Shown in pieces: positions 33,748 through 42,771 of a stretch of 64,000 nt of DNA. The number at the start of each line of letters is the position of its first letter. The first letter of the stretch is position 1. The DNA comes from Damh-18 sp964570795. GTDB taxonomy: Bacteria > Patescibacteriota > Minisyncoccia > Phycocordibacterales > UBA918. The notes below the pieces were generated by a model, which was given only the letters and a program-made list of their open reading frames with translations, was not told the origin of the DNA and ran no database searches. Both the position numbers and the translations under genes were made by a program. The stretch covers positions 37,921 through 101,920 of the forward strand of contig CAZMYZ010000002.1 in assembly GCA_964570795.1 (NCBI GenBank). The letters run 5' to 3'.

Positions 33748-35102
33748 CAAAAATTAGTTTTCATGGCGGTACAGGCAATGTAACAGGAGCAAATTTTCTT
33801 TTTGATACAGGAAGTGTACGATTTTTAGTGGATTGTGGGTTGGTCCAAGGCGATAGATTTGCATCCGCGAAAAACGCGGATCCTTTTGCATACGACCCCA
33901 GTACCGTGGATGTGCTTTTAGTCACGCACGCACACGCAGACCATATTGGCCGTATTCCCAAACTTGTTCGTGATGGTTTCAAAGGAGTGATTTACTCAAC
34001 GCCGCCCACACGCGATTTGGCTGCGGTAATGCTTCAAGATGCATACAAGGTTATGTTGTTTGAGGAGGAAAAATACGGCACACCGCGTGTATTTGAGCGC
34101 CAGGATATCGAGCAGGCACTCTCGCTTTGGAAAACGTATGCATATCACGATACTTTCACGATACCTGATGAGGTGAGTGTCACCTTCACCGATGCTGGGC
34201 ATATTTTGGGCTCTGCAATGATTACTTTGGAGCGCAATGGAAAGAAGTTTCTTTGTACCGGTGATATTGGTAATATTCCGCAGCCACTCCTTAATCCTCC
34301 TGAAATTGTCCCTGACTACGACTATCTCCTTATGGAGAGTGTGTATGGTGATCGCTCGCATGAGGAGGTGAAGGAGCGTACCGACCTCCTTCGCATGTAC
34401 ATCGAAGATACAACCCATAAAGGCGGTACACTTATCATACCCGCGTTCTCACTTGAGCGTACTCAAGGGATGCTTTTTGAAATAAACAATCTCTTTGAGA
34501 ATGAAGGATTAAAGCCCATTCCTGTGTTTCTTGATTCACCGCTTGCTATTGCAGTCACCGAGATTTATCGCGGGTATACTGGGTATCTCAAAGAAGAGGT
34601 ACAGACGCAAATTAGTGAGGGGGATGACATTTTTGATTTCCCAAGACTTTCCTTTACTCACACAATGAAAGATTCTGCAAAGATTGGGTATGAGCACGGC
34701 GCAAAGATTATTATTGCAGGGTCAGGCATGAGTCATGGTGGACGTATTCAAGAGCATGAGCGTACCTATCTCGAAGACCCAAAAACCACATTGCTTTTAG
34801 TAGGCTACCAAGCAGTCGGCAGTATTGGCCGTTTGCTTAACGATGGTGCAAAGAAAGTACGCATCCTTGATACGGAGGTAAAAGTGCGTGCAAAAATAGC
34901 GCGTATACGCGGATACTCGGGGCATGCTGACAGAGACCAACTTGTACATTTTGTGGAGCAGGGAGGTGGAAAGGTAAAGCAGGTCTTTGTGACAATGGGA
35001 GAGGAACGCGCGTCACTCTTTTTAGTACAGCGACTTCGGGATTATCTCGATGTGAATGCGGTTGCTCCCGCGGAACATGAGACGGTTGAGATAGATTTTT
35101 AA
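33744..35102 (+). CDS. Metallo-beta-lactamase/beta-CASP RNase
   Basis: 452 residues. MBL motifs HAHADHIGR, GHILGSAM and GDIGN; beta-CASP motifs ESVYGD, PAFSLERTQ, GMSHGGR and the C-terminal SGHADRDQL. This arrangement is that of YSH1/CPSF-type RNA-processing nucleases with two zinc ions. No KH or RNase J C-terminal domain. Overlaps the upstream membrane protein gene by 4 nt. Confidence 0.92.
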   Translation: MTKISFHGGTGNVTGANFLFDTGSVRFLVDCGLVQGDRFASAKNADPFAYDPSTVDVLLVTHAHADHIGRIPKLVRDGFKGVIYSTPPTRDLAAVMLQDAYKVMLFEEEKYGTPRVFERQDIEQALSLWKTYAYHDTFTIPDEVSVTFTDAGHILGSAMITLERNGKKFLCTGDIGNIPQPLLNPPEIVPDYDYLLMESVYGDRSHEEVKERTDLLRMYIEDTTHKGGTLIIPAFSLERTQGMLFEINNLFENEGLKPIPVFLDSPLAIAVTEIYRGYTGYLKEEVQTQISEGDDIFDFPRLSFTHTMKDSAKIGYEHGAKIIIAGSGMSHGGRIQEHERTYLEDPKTTLLLVGYQAVGSIGRLLNDGAKKVRILDTEVKVRAKIARIRGYSGHADRDQLVHFVEQGGGKVKQVFVTMGEERASLFLVQRLRDYLDVNAVAPAEHETVEIDF

Positions 35103-35148
35103 AAATCGTAAAACCGCCGCCCCTTTCGGGGCGGCGGTTTTACGATTT
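35103..35148. terminator. 21-bp perfect bidirectional terminator
   Basis: AAATCGTAAAACCGCCGCCC and complement; serves convergent rplT and the nuclease gene. Confidence 0.9.
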
Positions 35149-35491
35149 AGCGAGTCTTAGCGAGGAATCGCTCGAATGTCTCTGGACGTTGGTCAGCAAT
35201 TTGTGCAAGCATCTTACGATTGAGAAGGATGTTCTTGTCCTTCAAGGTCTTCATAAAGACGCTGTACTTGAGTCCTGCTGCTCGTAGGCCTGCACTGAGT
35301 CGTGTAGTCCACATGCGACGGAAATCATTCTTCTTGTCCTTGCGGTGTGCGAATGAGTGAAGGTGTGCGTGATGGATTGCTTCGATAGCCTGTGCAGTCT
35401 TTGTTGATCGGCCAAAAATGTATCCTTTTGTTTGTGCGAGGATTTTTTTACGGCGCTTGTTCGCCATTACCCCTCCTTTTACTCGTGACAT
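35147..35491 (-). CDS. rplT: Ribosomal protein L20
   Basis: 114 residues. MSRVKGGVMANKRRKKILAQTKGY start, RMWTTRLSAGLRAAGLKYSVFM core. 50S assembly protein; in other bacteria L20 represses the infC-rpmI-rplT operon. Third gene of that operon here. Confidence 0.97.
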   Translation of the reverse strand: MSRVKGGVMANKRRKKILAQTKGYIFGRSTKTAQAIEAIHHAHLHSFAHRKDKKNDFRRMWTTRLSAGLRAAGLKYSVFMKTLKDKNILLNRKMLAQIADQRPETFERFLAKTR

Positions 35492-35521
35492 ATAATGAAA
35501 TTACTAGTTCGTTAAGTGATG

Positions 35522-35710
35522 TTATGCGTTTGCGAGAAAACGATTCTTTGCGCGTGCTGTCAGAGTGAGTTCTTGTGTACGACGACGCTCTTGACGTGTG
35601 CGACCTGATTGCTTCGCGTTGAAGTGGTTGCGTCCCGGCTTACGTGCGATGAGTTTACCACTCTTGGTAACCTTGATTCGCTTTGTGTACGATTTGTTTG
35701 TTTTTATCAT
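35522..35710 (-). CDS. rpmI: Ribosomal protein L35
   Basis: 62 residues from ATG 35710 (MIKTNKSYTKRIKVTKSGKL), basic, 28 nt after infC and 30 nt before rplT. A longer in-frame start overlapping infC is rejected. Confidence 0.95.
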   Translation of the reverse strand: MIKTNKSYTKRIKVTKSGKLIARKPGRNHFNAKQSGRTRQERRRTQELTLTARAKNRFLANA

Positions 35711-35738
35711 AAATATTTCTCTAATCAGTGGTATCGCG

Positions 35739-36269
35739 CTAGGTACTCTTCTGCTTTGCAACTCGTTCAAGTGTGGTCGTAAAGCCTTTGGGACTTTTCT
35801 TCATTTCGTCGGCTATTTTATACTCAGTTGGAATGATTTTCAAGAACCGTTCGAGACGTTCCTTAAGGAATCCTTCTTCCATGTATTTGTAGCGTCCCCA
35901 GAGAAAAAGGTCAACTTTGACCCGATGTCCTTCCTGAAGCCATTCCGCGGCGCGTTTTGCCTTCAAATTGAGGTCGTTGTCTCCAGTCCCAATCTTTACC
36001 TGCACACATTTGGTTTCGGTAACGTGCGATTTTGCTTTCACTTCCTTTGCTTTTTTGTTGATTTCGTATTGGTATTTTCCATAATCCATTATTTTCGCAA
36101 CAGGGGGTTGCGCGTTTGGGGATATTTCAATAAGGTCGAGATTTGCTTCAACTGCTGCTCTTAGCGCCTCTGGTGTAGGGAGTACACCAAGATTTTCGCC
36201 ATTCGCACCAATTACACGAAGCTCCTTCGCTCTAATTGATTGGTTAATACGTACGGAATCTGCTTTCAA
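35739..36269 (-). CDS. infC: Translation initiation factor IF-3
   Basis: 176 residues from a TTG start. RINQSIRAKELRVIGANGENLGVL, PNAQPPVAKIMDYGKYQYE (N domain and linker) and a C domain ending PKGFTTTLERV. IF-3 checks start codons on the 30S subunit. No in-frame ATG exists near the N terminus; TTG (36269) or an ATT six codons later are the only sensible starts, matching the rare-start habit of infC elsewhere. Confidence 0.93.
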   Translation of the reverse strand: MKADSVRINQSIRAKELRVIGANGENLGVLPTPEALRAAVEANLDLIEISPNAQPPVAKIMDYGKYQYEINKKAKEVKAKSHVTETKCVQVKIGTGDNDLNLKAKRAAEWLQEGHRVKVDLFLWGRYKYMEEGFLKERLERFLKIIPTEYKIADEMKKSPKGFTTTLERVAKQKST

Positions 36270-36275
36270 GGTTAT

Positions 36276-36308
36276 AAAAACAAAGAGAGCATCTGCTCTC
36301 TCGGATGA
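36276..36308 (-). promoter_or_regulatory. Terminator-like hairpin directly before infC
   Basis: Minus-strand GAGAGCAGATGCTCTC stem followed by TTTGTTTTTATAACC, a few bases before the TTG start. It can act as an attenuator; TATAAC could also be a -10 for infC. Confidence 0.55.
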
Positions 36309-36347
36309 CTAAAAATGTACCACAAACCACCACAATACGCAACATCC

Positions 36348-36419
36348 CTAGGGAGTGAGGAGCGCATTGAGCCAATACAGTCCAATAAAGAGTGCAAGTG
36401 CAATAAAAATGGCTTTCAT
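36348..36419 (-). CDS. 23-residue hydrophobic peptide upstream of infC
   Basis: ATG at 36419, stop TAG at 36348-36350. The product is one membrane span (KAIFIALALFIGLYWLNALL plus TP). An extended -10 TGATACAAT ends 7 nt before ATG, the same leaderless layout as nearby housekeeping genes. Same strand as infC, with an attenuator-like hairpin between. Small membrane peptide or leader peptide; function unknown. Confidence 0.45.
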   Translation of the reverse strand: MKAIFIALALFIGLYWLNALLTP

Positions 36420-36511
36420 AGGAGAAATTGTATCATATATACATGTGTATATGCGGGCGTCTGTGCTTTGCGAGGTTTGATATAGTGTTATACTAATGTA
36501 CATATATTGCT

Positions 36512-36949
36512 ATGCCTCGTGTCTCTAAAAAATCTACAGAAGAAGCATCTGTTCGCGCAGAACGTGCACTTACTCCTGCATTCATTGCGGGACTTATCGG
36601 GATGGGGGTTTTGGTATTTATCGGTGCAGTGATGATTGGGCGTTCCGATAGTGGGGAGATTAATGTGCCTGCAACCATTACTGAGGCGAATCAACTGCAT
36701 GCTGAGAATGGTGGTGGTGAACAGGTGAATGTAGCGAATCCTGCATTACAAAATTTACCAAATGGTGGCCTCGTACCGCAGGGGACTCCTCCAGAGCAAC
36801 CGCCGGTTGTTGAAGAGGTTCAAGGCACTACGACTGATGCAGTGGGAAGTACTACTCCCGAGATGATCGCTTCAGAAGAATCAGCAACAGAAGCAGAAAC
36901 AACAACAGAAGAATCTCTCCCCCCAACAACAGAAGAATCTTCTTTGTAG
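36512..36949 (+). CDS. Membrane-anchored acidic protein
   Basis: 145 residues. Basic start (PRVSKKSTEEASVRAERAL), one transmembrane helix (FIAGLIGMGVLVFIGAVMIG) at about 30-50, then a long Asn/Pro/Glu/Thr-rich disordered extracytoplasmic tail. TATACT at 36490-36495. No known domain. Confidence 0.55.
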   Translation: MPRVSKKSTEEASVRAERALTPAFIAGLIGMGVLVFIGAVMIGRSDSGEINVPATITEANQLHAENGGGEQVNVANPALQNLPNGGLVPQGTPPEQPPVVEEVQGTTTDAVGSTTPEMIASEESATEAETTTEESLPPTTEESSL

Positions 36950-36962
36950 TACAAACGTGGAT

Positions 36963-36988
36963 TACACACATATCTCTATATGTGTGTA
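36963..36988. repeat. Inverted repeat before xfp
   Basis: TACACACATAT-CTC(TAT)-ATGTGTGTA stem without a U-tract; may end the 36512 transcript or bind a regulator of xfp. Confidence 0.35.
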
Positions 36989-37005
36989 AGGTATAATGCA
37001 CGTAT

Positions 37006-39366
37006 ATGCATACCCACATTGAGAATTTTTTGCGTGCAGCAAATTATATTTCTGCAGCGCAGATTTATTTAAAAGATAATTTTTTACTCGAAGAACCCCT
37101 CCGTCCTGAGCATGTGAAGGAGCGCCTCCTTGGCCATTGGGGTACCTGTCCGGGCATCAACTTTGTCTACGCACATATGAATCGTGCGATTAAAGCACAT
37201 GACCTCAATATGATGTTTGTGCTCGGTCCCGGACACGGTTTTCCTGCAGTACAAGCCAATCTCTTTTTGGAGGGTACACTCTCAAAGTACTATCCCGAAG
37301 TACCACGCAATCGCGACGGTATCAACTACATGGCGAAGCAATTTAGTTGGCCATACGGCTTCCCAAGCCATAGCAACCCTGGTGCACCGGGAGTAATTCT
37401 TGAGGGTGGAGAATTGGGATACGCGCTTTCAACTTCGTATGGTGCCGTACTCGACAATCCCGATCTCATTGTGACCTGTCTTGTGGGAGATGGGGAGGCA
37501 GAGACTGGTCCCACTGCTACTGCGTGGCACCTCAATAAATTCATCAATCCTGCTACCAGTGGTGCGGTGCTACCCATTCTCCACCTCAATGGCTATAAGA
37601 TTTCAGGCCCTACTATCCTCGGTCGTATGAGTGATGAGGATTTGGTTACACTATTCCGCGGGTATGGCTACGAACCACATATTGTGGATGCCTATCAGGA
37701 GGGGGATGTGCATGAACGTATGATTTCCGTTGTCGATATGGCTATTGAGCATATTCGCGGCATTCAGGCGAGAGCACGTGATGGTGCGATAGAAGAGCCA
37801 CCACGATTCCCCATGATTATTCTTCGTTCACCAAAAGGGTGGGGAAGTGTCCATGAGATGCACGGCAAGCGCCTCGAAGACAATTGTCTCTCACACCAGG
37901 TGATTCTTGAGAATGCACGTATCGATGCGGAAGAACTCGCTGCACTCGAAGGATGGCTTCGTTCATATCGTTTCCATGAACTCTTTGATGGAAAACAATT
38001 CCATGCCGATATCACAGGACTTATTCCTTCTGAGCATCGTCGCATGGGTGATAATCCACACACCATGGGCGGCGCACCTTCATATAAGCCACTCGTACTT
38101 CCCGATGTTGCACAGTATGCGAATGCACACACCGCCCGCCCTGACGGCGGTGCGTGCGGAGAAGAGAGTAGTATGCAAGCAATTGGGAAGTATGTACGTG
38201 ACGTAATTGCTCAAAATGAAGGAGCAAAAAACATGCGTATCTTTTCTCCTGATGAAACCTACTCCAATAAAATTGACGCAGTCTTTGAGGTAACAAAACG
38301 CTCGTTCATGCTCCCTATCCGCGAATGGGATCGCGACATGGCACGTGATGGACGTGTGATTGAAATGCTTTCTGAGCATAGTCTCCAGGGACTTATGCAG
38401 GGGTACATTCTTACCGGCCGTCATGCCATCTTCGCCTCATACGAAGCCTTTATGCAGATTGTGGCAAGCATGGCCGACCAGTATGCAAAGTTTCTCAGTA
38501 TTGCACGCAAGATTCCATGGCGAGGTGATGTACCATCCTTAAACTACATTCTCACTTCGGGCGCGTGGCGTCAGGAGCACAACGGCTTCTCACACCAAAA
38601 CCCGGGCTTTATCGATGATATGTTGCAGCGCCAAGGACACTTTGTGAATGTGTATTTTCCTTCAGACATGAATACTGCGCTCAAAGTAATGGAACGTTCA
38701 TTGGGCTCAAAAAATGAAATGAATATCTTGGTGCTCGAAAAGCGCCCGGTACCATGTTGGCGTACCCTCGATGAGGCGACGCATGACGTTGAAGAGGGTA
38801 TCTCTATCTGGCACTTTGCGAGTGATAAGGAACCGCACATTGTCTTTGCAGCAGCAGGGGACTATCTCACCAAAGAAACACTCGCTGCCATCACTATTGT
38901 GCGCGAGGAGATTCCTGAAATGCGTATGCGTTTTGTGAACATAGTATCACTTTCCGCAAACGGACTGGGTAATACTACTTCACGGGTAGTACCGCACGAC
39001 ATGGACTATTACTTTACCAACGATAAGCATGTGGTCATTAATTTCCACGGCTACCCACAAACTATCAAACAAATTCTCTTTGACTACGGTGCAGAGCCAA
39101 AGCGATTCACTGTCCATGGTTATGAGGAACATGGTTCTACCACGACACCATTTGACATGTTTGTACGTAACAAGACCGACCGCTATCATCTTGCCATGAA
39201 AGCATTTGAAGTTGCTGAAGAAGAGGGGCTTATTACTGTTCACCAACGCGAGGAGTTGCTTGCAAAGTACGAGGAGAAACTCACCGCACATCGTGCATTC
39301 GCTATTGAATACGGTAACGACCCTGAAGATATAACAAATTGGGTATGGACACCACGCTCGTCGTAA
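37006..39366 (+). CDS. xfp: Xylulose-5-phosphate/fructose-6-phosphate phosphoketolase
   Basis: 786 residues, full length. GHWGTCPGINFVYAHMNR, GPGHGFPAVQANLFLEG, thiamine-diphosphate region LVGDGEAETGPTATAWHLNKF, LHLNGYKISGPTILGR, SHQNPGFIDDM and GNTTSRVVPHDMDYYFT. Cleaves xylulose-5-P (and/or fructose-6-P) to acetyl-P plus a sugar phosphate. TATAAT (36992-36997) lies 8 nt before ATG. ackA overlaps its 3' end, giving a two-step acetate/ATP pathway. Confidence 0.97.
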   Translation: MHTHIENFLRAANYISAAQIYLKDNFLLEEPLRPEHVKERLLGHWGTCPGINFVYAHMNRAIKAHDLNMMFVLGPGHGFPAVQANLFLEGTLSKYYPEVPRNRDGINYMAKQFSWPYGFPSHSNPGAPGVILEGGELGYALSTSYGAVLDNPDLIVTCLVGDGEAETGPTATAWHLNKFINPATSGAVLPILHLNGYKISGPTILGRMSDEDLVTLFRGYGYEPHIVDAYQEGDVHERMISVVDMAIEHIRGIQARARDGAIEEPPRFPMIILRSPKGWGSVHEMHGKRLEDNCLSHQVILENARIDAEELAALEGWLRSYRFHELFDGKQFHADITGLIPSEHRRMGDNPHTMGGAPSYKPLVLPDVAQYANAHTARPDGGACGEESSMQAIGKYVRDVIAQNEGAKNMRIFSPDETYSNKIDAVFEVTKRSFMLPIREWDRDMARDGRVIEMLSEHSLQGLMQGYILTGRHAIFASYEAFMQIVASMADQYAKFLSIARKIPWRGDVPSLNYILTSGAWRQEHNGFSHQNPGFIDDMLQRQGHFVNVYFPSDMNTALKVMERSLGSKNEMNILVLEKRPVPCWRTLDEATHDVEEGISIWHFASDKEPHIVFAAAGDYLTKETLAAITIVREEIPEMRMRFVNIVSLSANGLGNTTSRVVPHDMDYYFTNDKHVVINFHGYPQTIKQILFDYGAEPKRFTVHGYEEHGSTTTPFDMFVRNKTDRYHLAMKAFEVAEEEGLITVHQREELLAKYEEKLTAHRAFAIEYGNDPEDITNWVWTPRSS

Positions 39367-40517
39367 ATCCAGGGAGTTCATCAAAAAAATACGCGCTGTA
39401 CCGCGAGGGGCGTGAAGTTTTTTCGGCACTCTTCGAACGTATGGGGGAGGGGTTTGGACGATGTGTTGAAATAAATGGTACTCGTCAAATCTGCGAAGAT
39501 GCCACAGGAGCCCAGTTTGATGAAGGACTTCATGAGGCACTCAAACTCGCTATTGTGGGTGGAGTACTTACGCAGATAAGCGATATTACTCGTGTGGGTA
39601 TTCGTATTGTAGCACCGGGAACTTTTTTCACTACACATAGACTTATTGATAGCGGGTATGTGCGCCGATTGAGTGCTCTTGTTGAGGCAGCACCACTCCA
39701 TATTCCCCATGAACTTTCTGAAATTGCGCGTATTCGTGAAGCACTTCCCGGCGCTCGTTTGGTGGGGGTATCCGATAGTGCATTCCATGCCACCATGCCC
39801 CAACATGCACGCCAGTATAGTATCCCGAAAAAAGATTCCATTGCATTTGATTTGTATCGTTTTGGGTATCACGGACTTTCTGTTGCATCAGTGGTGCGCA
39901 AAGTTGCTTCACAAAATGAAGGTCGCATACCCGCACGTATGGTGGTATGCCACATAGGGAGTGGCATGAGTGTTACTGCAGTGAAAGAAGGAAAGAGTGT
40001 GGAGACCACGATGGGCTTTGCACCGACAAGTGGCCTCATGATGGGTACACGTGCGGGAGAGGTGGATCCTGCGGCACTTATATATCTCTTCAAACAATAC
40101 GGCAACAATCTTGAAAAAACAGAACTCGCGGTGAGTCAGATGGGTGGCCTGCGGGGAATGCTTGGAAACAATGACCTTCGTGTTGCACTCGATAGATATA
40201 TAAAAAAAGACCCCGATGCGCTCATTGCAGTAGCAATGTATATGGAAGGGATTCGAAAAGCCATTGGCGCCGCCACCGCAGTCCTTGGAGGAATTGATAT
40301 GCTTGCACTCACTGGCACTGCACCAGAGCGTAACCCACTGGTGCGCTCATTGATTACCGAACGATTTACATATCTCGGATTGGTTCTTGATGAAAAATTG
40401 AACGATGCACAAAGTGGCAGACCAGGTGTCGTAAGTACACCAAAAAGCGCTGCCATTATTCAGGTGATACACACTGAGGAAATTGCCGAAATAGCGCGTA
40501 TAGCAGCGGTATTTTAA
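39345..40517 (+). CDS. ackA: Acetate kinase
   Basis: 390 residues from ATG 39345, overlapping xfp by 22 nt. VVNPGSSSKKYALY start, DSAFHATMP, RFGYHGLS, HIGSGMSVTAVKEGKSVETTMGFAPTSGLMMGTRAGEVDP. Makes acetate and ATP from acetyl-P produced by Xfp. Its stop overlaps by 4 nt (TTTAA region) with the stop of the convergent SET gene. Confidence 0.96.
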   Translation: MDTTLVVNPGSSSKKYALYREGREVFSALFERMGEGFGRCVEINGTRQICEDATGAQFDEGLHEALKLAIVGGVLTQISDITRVGIRIVAPGTFFTTHRLIDSGYVRRLSALVEAAPLHIPHELSEIARIREALPGARLVGVSDSAFHATMPQHARQYSIPKKDSIAFDLYRFGYHGLSVASVVRKVASQNEGRIPARMVVCHIGSGMSVTAVKEGKSVETTMGFAPTSGLMMGTRAGEVDPAALIYLFKQYGNNLEKTELAVSQMGGLRGMLGNNDLRVALDRYIKKDPDALIAVAMYMEGIRKAIGAATAVLGGIDMLALTGTAPERNPLVRSLITERFTYLGLVLDEKLNDAQSGRPGVVSTPKSAAIIQVIHTEEIAEIARIAAVF

Positions 40518-40915
40518 ACTTTCTTTTTGCAGGTGCGGCATCGACAGCCGTGTGGCTTGATATATGCCGATACGTAATCTTTTCCATAATCATAGGTTAT
40601 TTCTTCTCCCGGGAGGATGGTCTTTTTTGCGGAGATACGAATCTTGCCTTCATCCTCATCAGTCTCCGCTTCTGCGTTTGGTTTGCATGAGTGGTTGATG
40701 TAGCGCGCAGTATTTTCGCGACCCTTGCCATCGAGTACGATAGAGTCGGAAAGTATAAACAAATATTTTCCACCACGGCGGTCTGATTCTTCGTGAGTGA
40801 TTGCTTCACCGGTATATTCAATAATAAAATCACCACGTTTAAAAGTGGTGTTGGCAAAAAGCCCAAGTCCGGCACTCGAACGTTTAACGACTACTGATGA
40901 CTGAGTTTTTTTCAT
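40514..40915 (-). CDS. SET-domain protein (lysine methyltransferase-like)
   Basis: 133 residues from ATG 40915; TATACT lies 8 nt upstream. SET signatures: GLGLFANTTFKRGDFIIEYTGE, RYINHSCKPNAE (NHSC), EEITYDYG, and a CRCRTCKK post-SET cysteine cluster. The fold transfers methyl from S-adenosylmethionine to lysine; the bacterial target is unknown. No other domain. Confidence 0.88.
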   Translation of the reverse strand: MKKTQSSVVVKRSSAGLGLFANTTFKRGDFIIEYTGEAITHEESDRRGGKYLFILSDSIVLDGKGRENTARYINHSCKPNAEAETDEDEGKIRISAKKTILPGEEITYDYGKDYVSAYIKPHGCRCRTCKKKV

Positions 40916-41000
40916 ACTGAGAGAGTATAGCAGAGTATATATACTACGCATGTCTTGATATGTGACTAAATAGGTAGAGGTGACCTGTTATGATAGTGAT

Positions 41001-42287
41001 ATGCGTACAGAGTACTCAACCACCTCTGCATTAATGACATCGGGTCTGGTTTGTGTGTGTCTGGTGGGAATGGGTTTTGCAGCATGGAAATATATCACCA
41101 TTCCAACAGCACTTTTCCCGACACTCTTTGTGGGGGCAGCACTTTTTTCTATTGCACTCATTACGGTTGCTGTCTACCAATCACTGCGCATTTATGCGAG
41201 TGCGCATTCTATTGCGCGGGGGATTACAAGCGATATGCTTGTGTATTCGCGCGAACTCTTTTCAGAATTGTATCGTAATAGCCCGGTACCCTATCTTCTT
41301 ATTGATGAGAAGGGAATTATTGAATCAGTCAATTTTTCTGCAGCACGGCTCTTTAGTGTGGAAATGCAAAAATTCGAGGGTGTTGACGTTTTTTCTTTGA
41401 TAGAGGGTGACGATGAACAGAAGATAGCACTTGTTCCTGAGTATTTTAAGCAAGGGCGTTTTGTAAATGATATCGAAGCACGAATACGTGAAGCCGAGGG
41501 AAAGGTACATTGGGTCATGCTTTCGCTTTTTTCATTTAAAGATGCGAACAATGACATGAAAGGTCTTATGACGCTGGTAGACATCACCAAGCAAAAACAA
41601 GTTGATAAAGCAAAAACTGAATTCGTTTCACTCGCTTCACACCAGTTGCGTACACCGGTCTCCGCGATGCGTTGGAATCTGGAACTCCTCGCCACTGCTA
41701 CCGACACCCAACTCACTGAATTGCAGCAATCATACGTACACAAAATCTCCCACGGGCTTGAGCGTATGCAAGCCTTGGTAGATGATTTTCTTAATGTATC
41801 AAAATTGGAATTGGGTACACTTGTAATACAGAGAAGTACTTTCGATCTCACCCAATTCTTTGGGATGGTGGTGGATGAGTATCGTGCGTATGCTGCGACG
41901 CGTGGTGTAGAAATTGAGACAAATTGGGGAGAAGCGTTCGGTACTTTTTCATCAGATTCACATCTCCTCAATATGGCGGTGAGCAATATTCTTGGAAATG
42001 CAATCAAATATACGTCATCAGGAGGAAAAGTTCGTGCATATGCATTTCTGGATGCGAATACGCTCACGATTGCAATTGCTGACACCGGTATCGGTATTCC
42101 CGAAGAAGACCAGGAGATGATTTTTTCCAAACTTTTTCGTGCGTCAAATGCTCTTGGGCATGAGCCAGATGGAACGGGATTGGGACTTTATATTGTGAAA
42201 GAGGCTATACGTATTTTGGGTGGCACCATTACTTTTGAGTCAAAACAGGGCGTGGGGACTACGTTTACGGTGGTATTGCCCACATAG
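41001..42287 (+). CDS. Sensor histidine kinase with PAS domain
   Basis: 428 residues from ATG 41001 (TATGAT 6 nt upstream, leaderless). Two transmembrane helices (about 13-29 and 38-58) with a minimal outside loop, PAS domain about 90-198, phosphoacceptor His214 in SLASHQLRTP, N box NILGNAIKY, G1 DTGIGIP, G2 GTGLGLYIV. Probably senses a cytoplasmic or membrane signal. Partner is likely the receiver protein downstream. Confidence 0.93.
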   Translation: MRTEYSTTSALMTSGLVCVCLVGMGFAAWKYITIPTALFPTLFVGAALFSIALITVAVYQSLRIYASAHSIARGITSDMLVYSRELFSELYRNSPVPYLLIDEKGIIESVNFSAARLFSVEMQKFEGVDVFSLIEGDDEQKIALVPEYFKQGRFVNDIEARIREAEGKVHWVMLSLFSFKDANNDMKGLMTLVDITKQKQVDKAKTEFVSLASHQLRTPVSAMRWNLELLATATDTQLTELQQSYVHKISHGLERMQALVDDFLNVSKLELGTLVIQRSTFDLTQFFGMVVDEYRAYAATRGVEIETNWGEAFGTFSSDSHLLNMAVSNILGNAIKYTSSGGKVRAYAFLDANTLTIAIADTGIGIPEEDQEMIFSKLFRASNALGHEPDGTGLGLYIVKEAIRILGGTITFESKQGVGTTFTVVLPT

Positions 42288-42330
42288 GGGATTAGCGTAC
42301 AATTATATGTAGTATACTTAAATTAATACT

Positions 42331-42711
42331 ATGGAAATAGCATCAAAAAGCATTCTGATTGTCGAAGATGAAGCCGACCTTCGTGAAGCCCTGAAGACCG
42401 TATTTAGTTATGAAGATTTTACTGTGTACACCGCACCTGATGGAGAAGAGGGAATTAAAATCGCATTTGAGAAAAAGCCAGACATCATTCTCCTTGATGT
42501 GCTTATGCCAAAAAAGGATGGCGTGACTGTTCTTAAAGAACTTCGCGCCGATGCATGGGGAAAGAATGTAAAAGTAATTGTACTTACTGCACTTGATGAC
42601 TTGGAAAAGGTTGCTGAGATTATTGCAGCAGGGGGGGATGACTATATTGTAAAGACCAATATCACCTTGAGTGCTATCGCACAAAAGGTGAAAGAGAAAC
42701 TCGCGAAATAA
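42331..42711 (+). CDS. Single-domain response regulator
   Basis: 126 residues, receiver only: acidic E12/D13, phosphoacceptor D56 in LLDVLMP, T86 and K108. No DNA-binding output domain, so it acts by protein contact or phosphotransfer. 43 nt after the kinase gene, with a possible own TATACT. Confidence 0.92.
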   Translation: MEIASKSILIVEDEADLREALKTVFSYEDFTVYTAPDGEEGIKIAFEKKPDIILLDVLMPKKDGVTVLKELRADAWGKNVKVIVLTALDDLEKVAEIIAAGGDDYIVKTNITLSAIAQKVKEKLAK

Positions 42712-42729
42712 GATAGATAACAATATAAA

Positions 42730-42755
42730 AAAGCGCCGAATTTCTTCGGCGCTTT
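42730..42755. terminator. Bidirectional terminator
   Basis: AAAGCGCCGAA-TTTC-TTCGGCGCTTT with flanking A and T runs. Confidence 0.9.
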
Positions 42756-42771
42756 CTGTGTTCCCTGCAGG

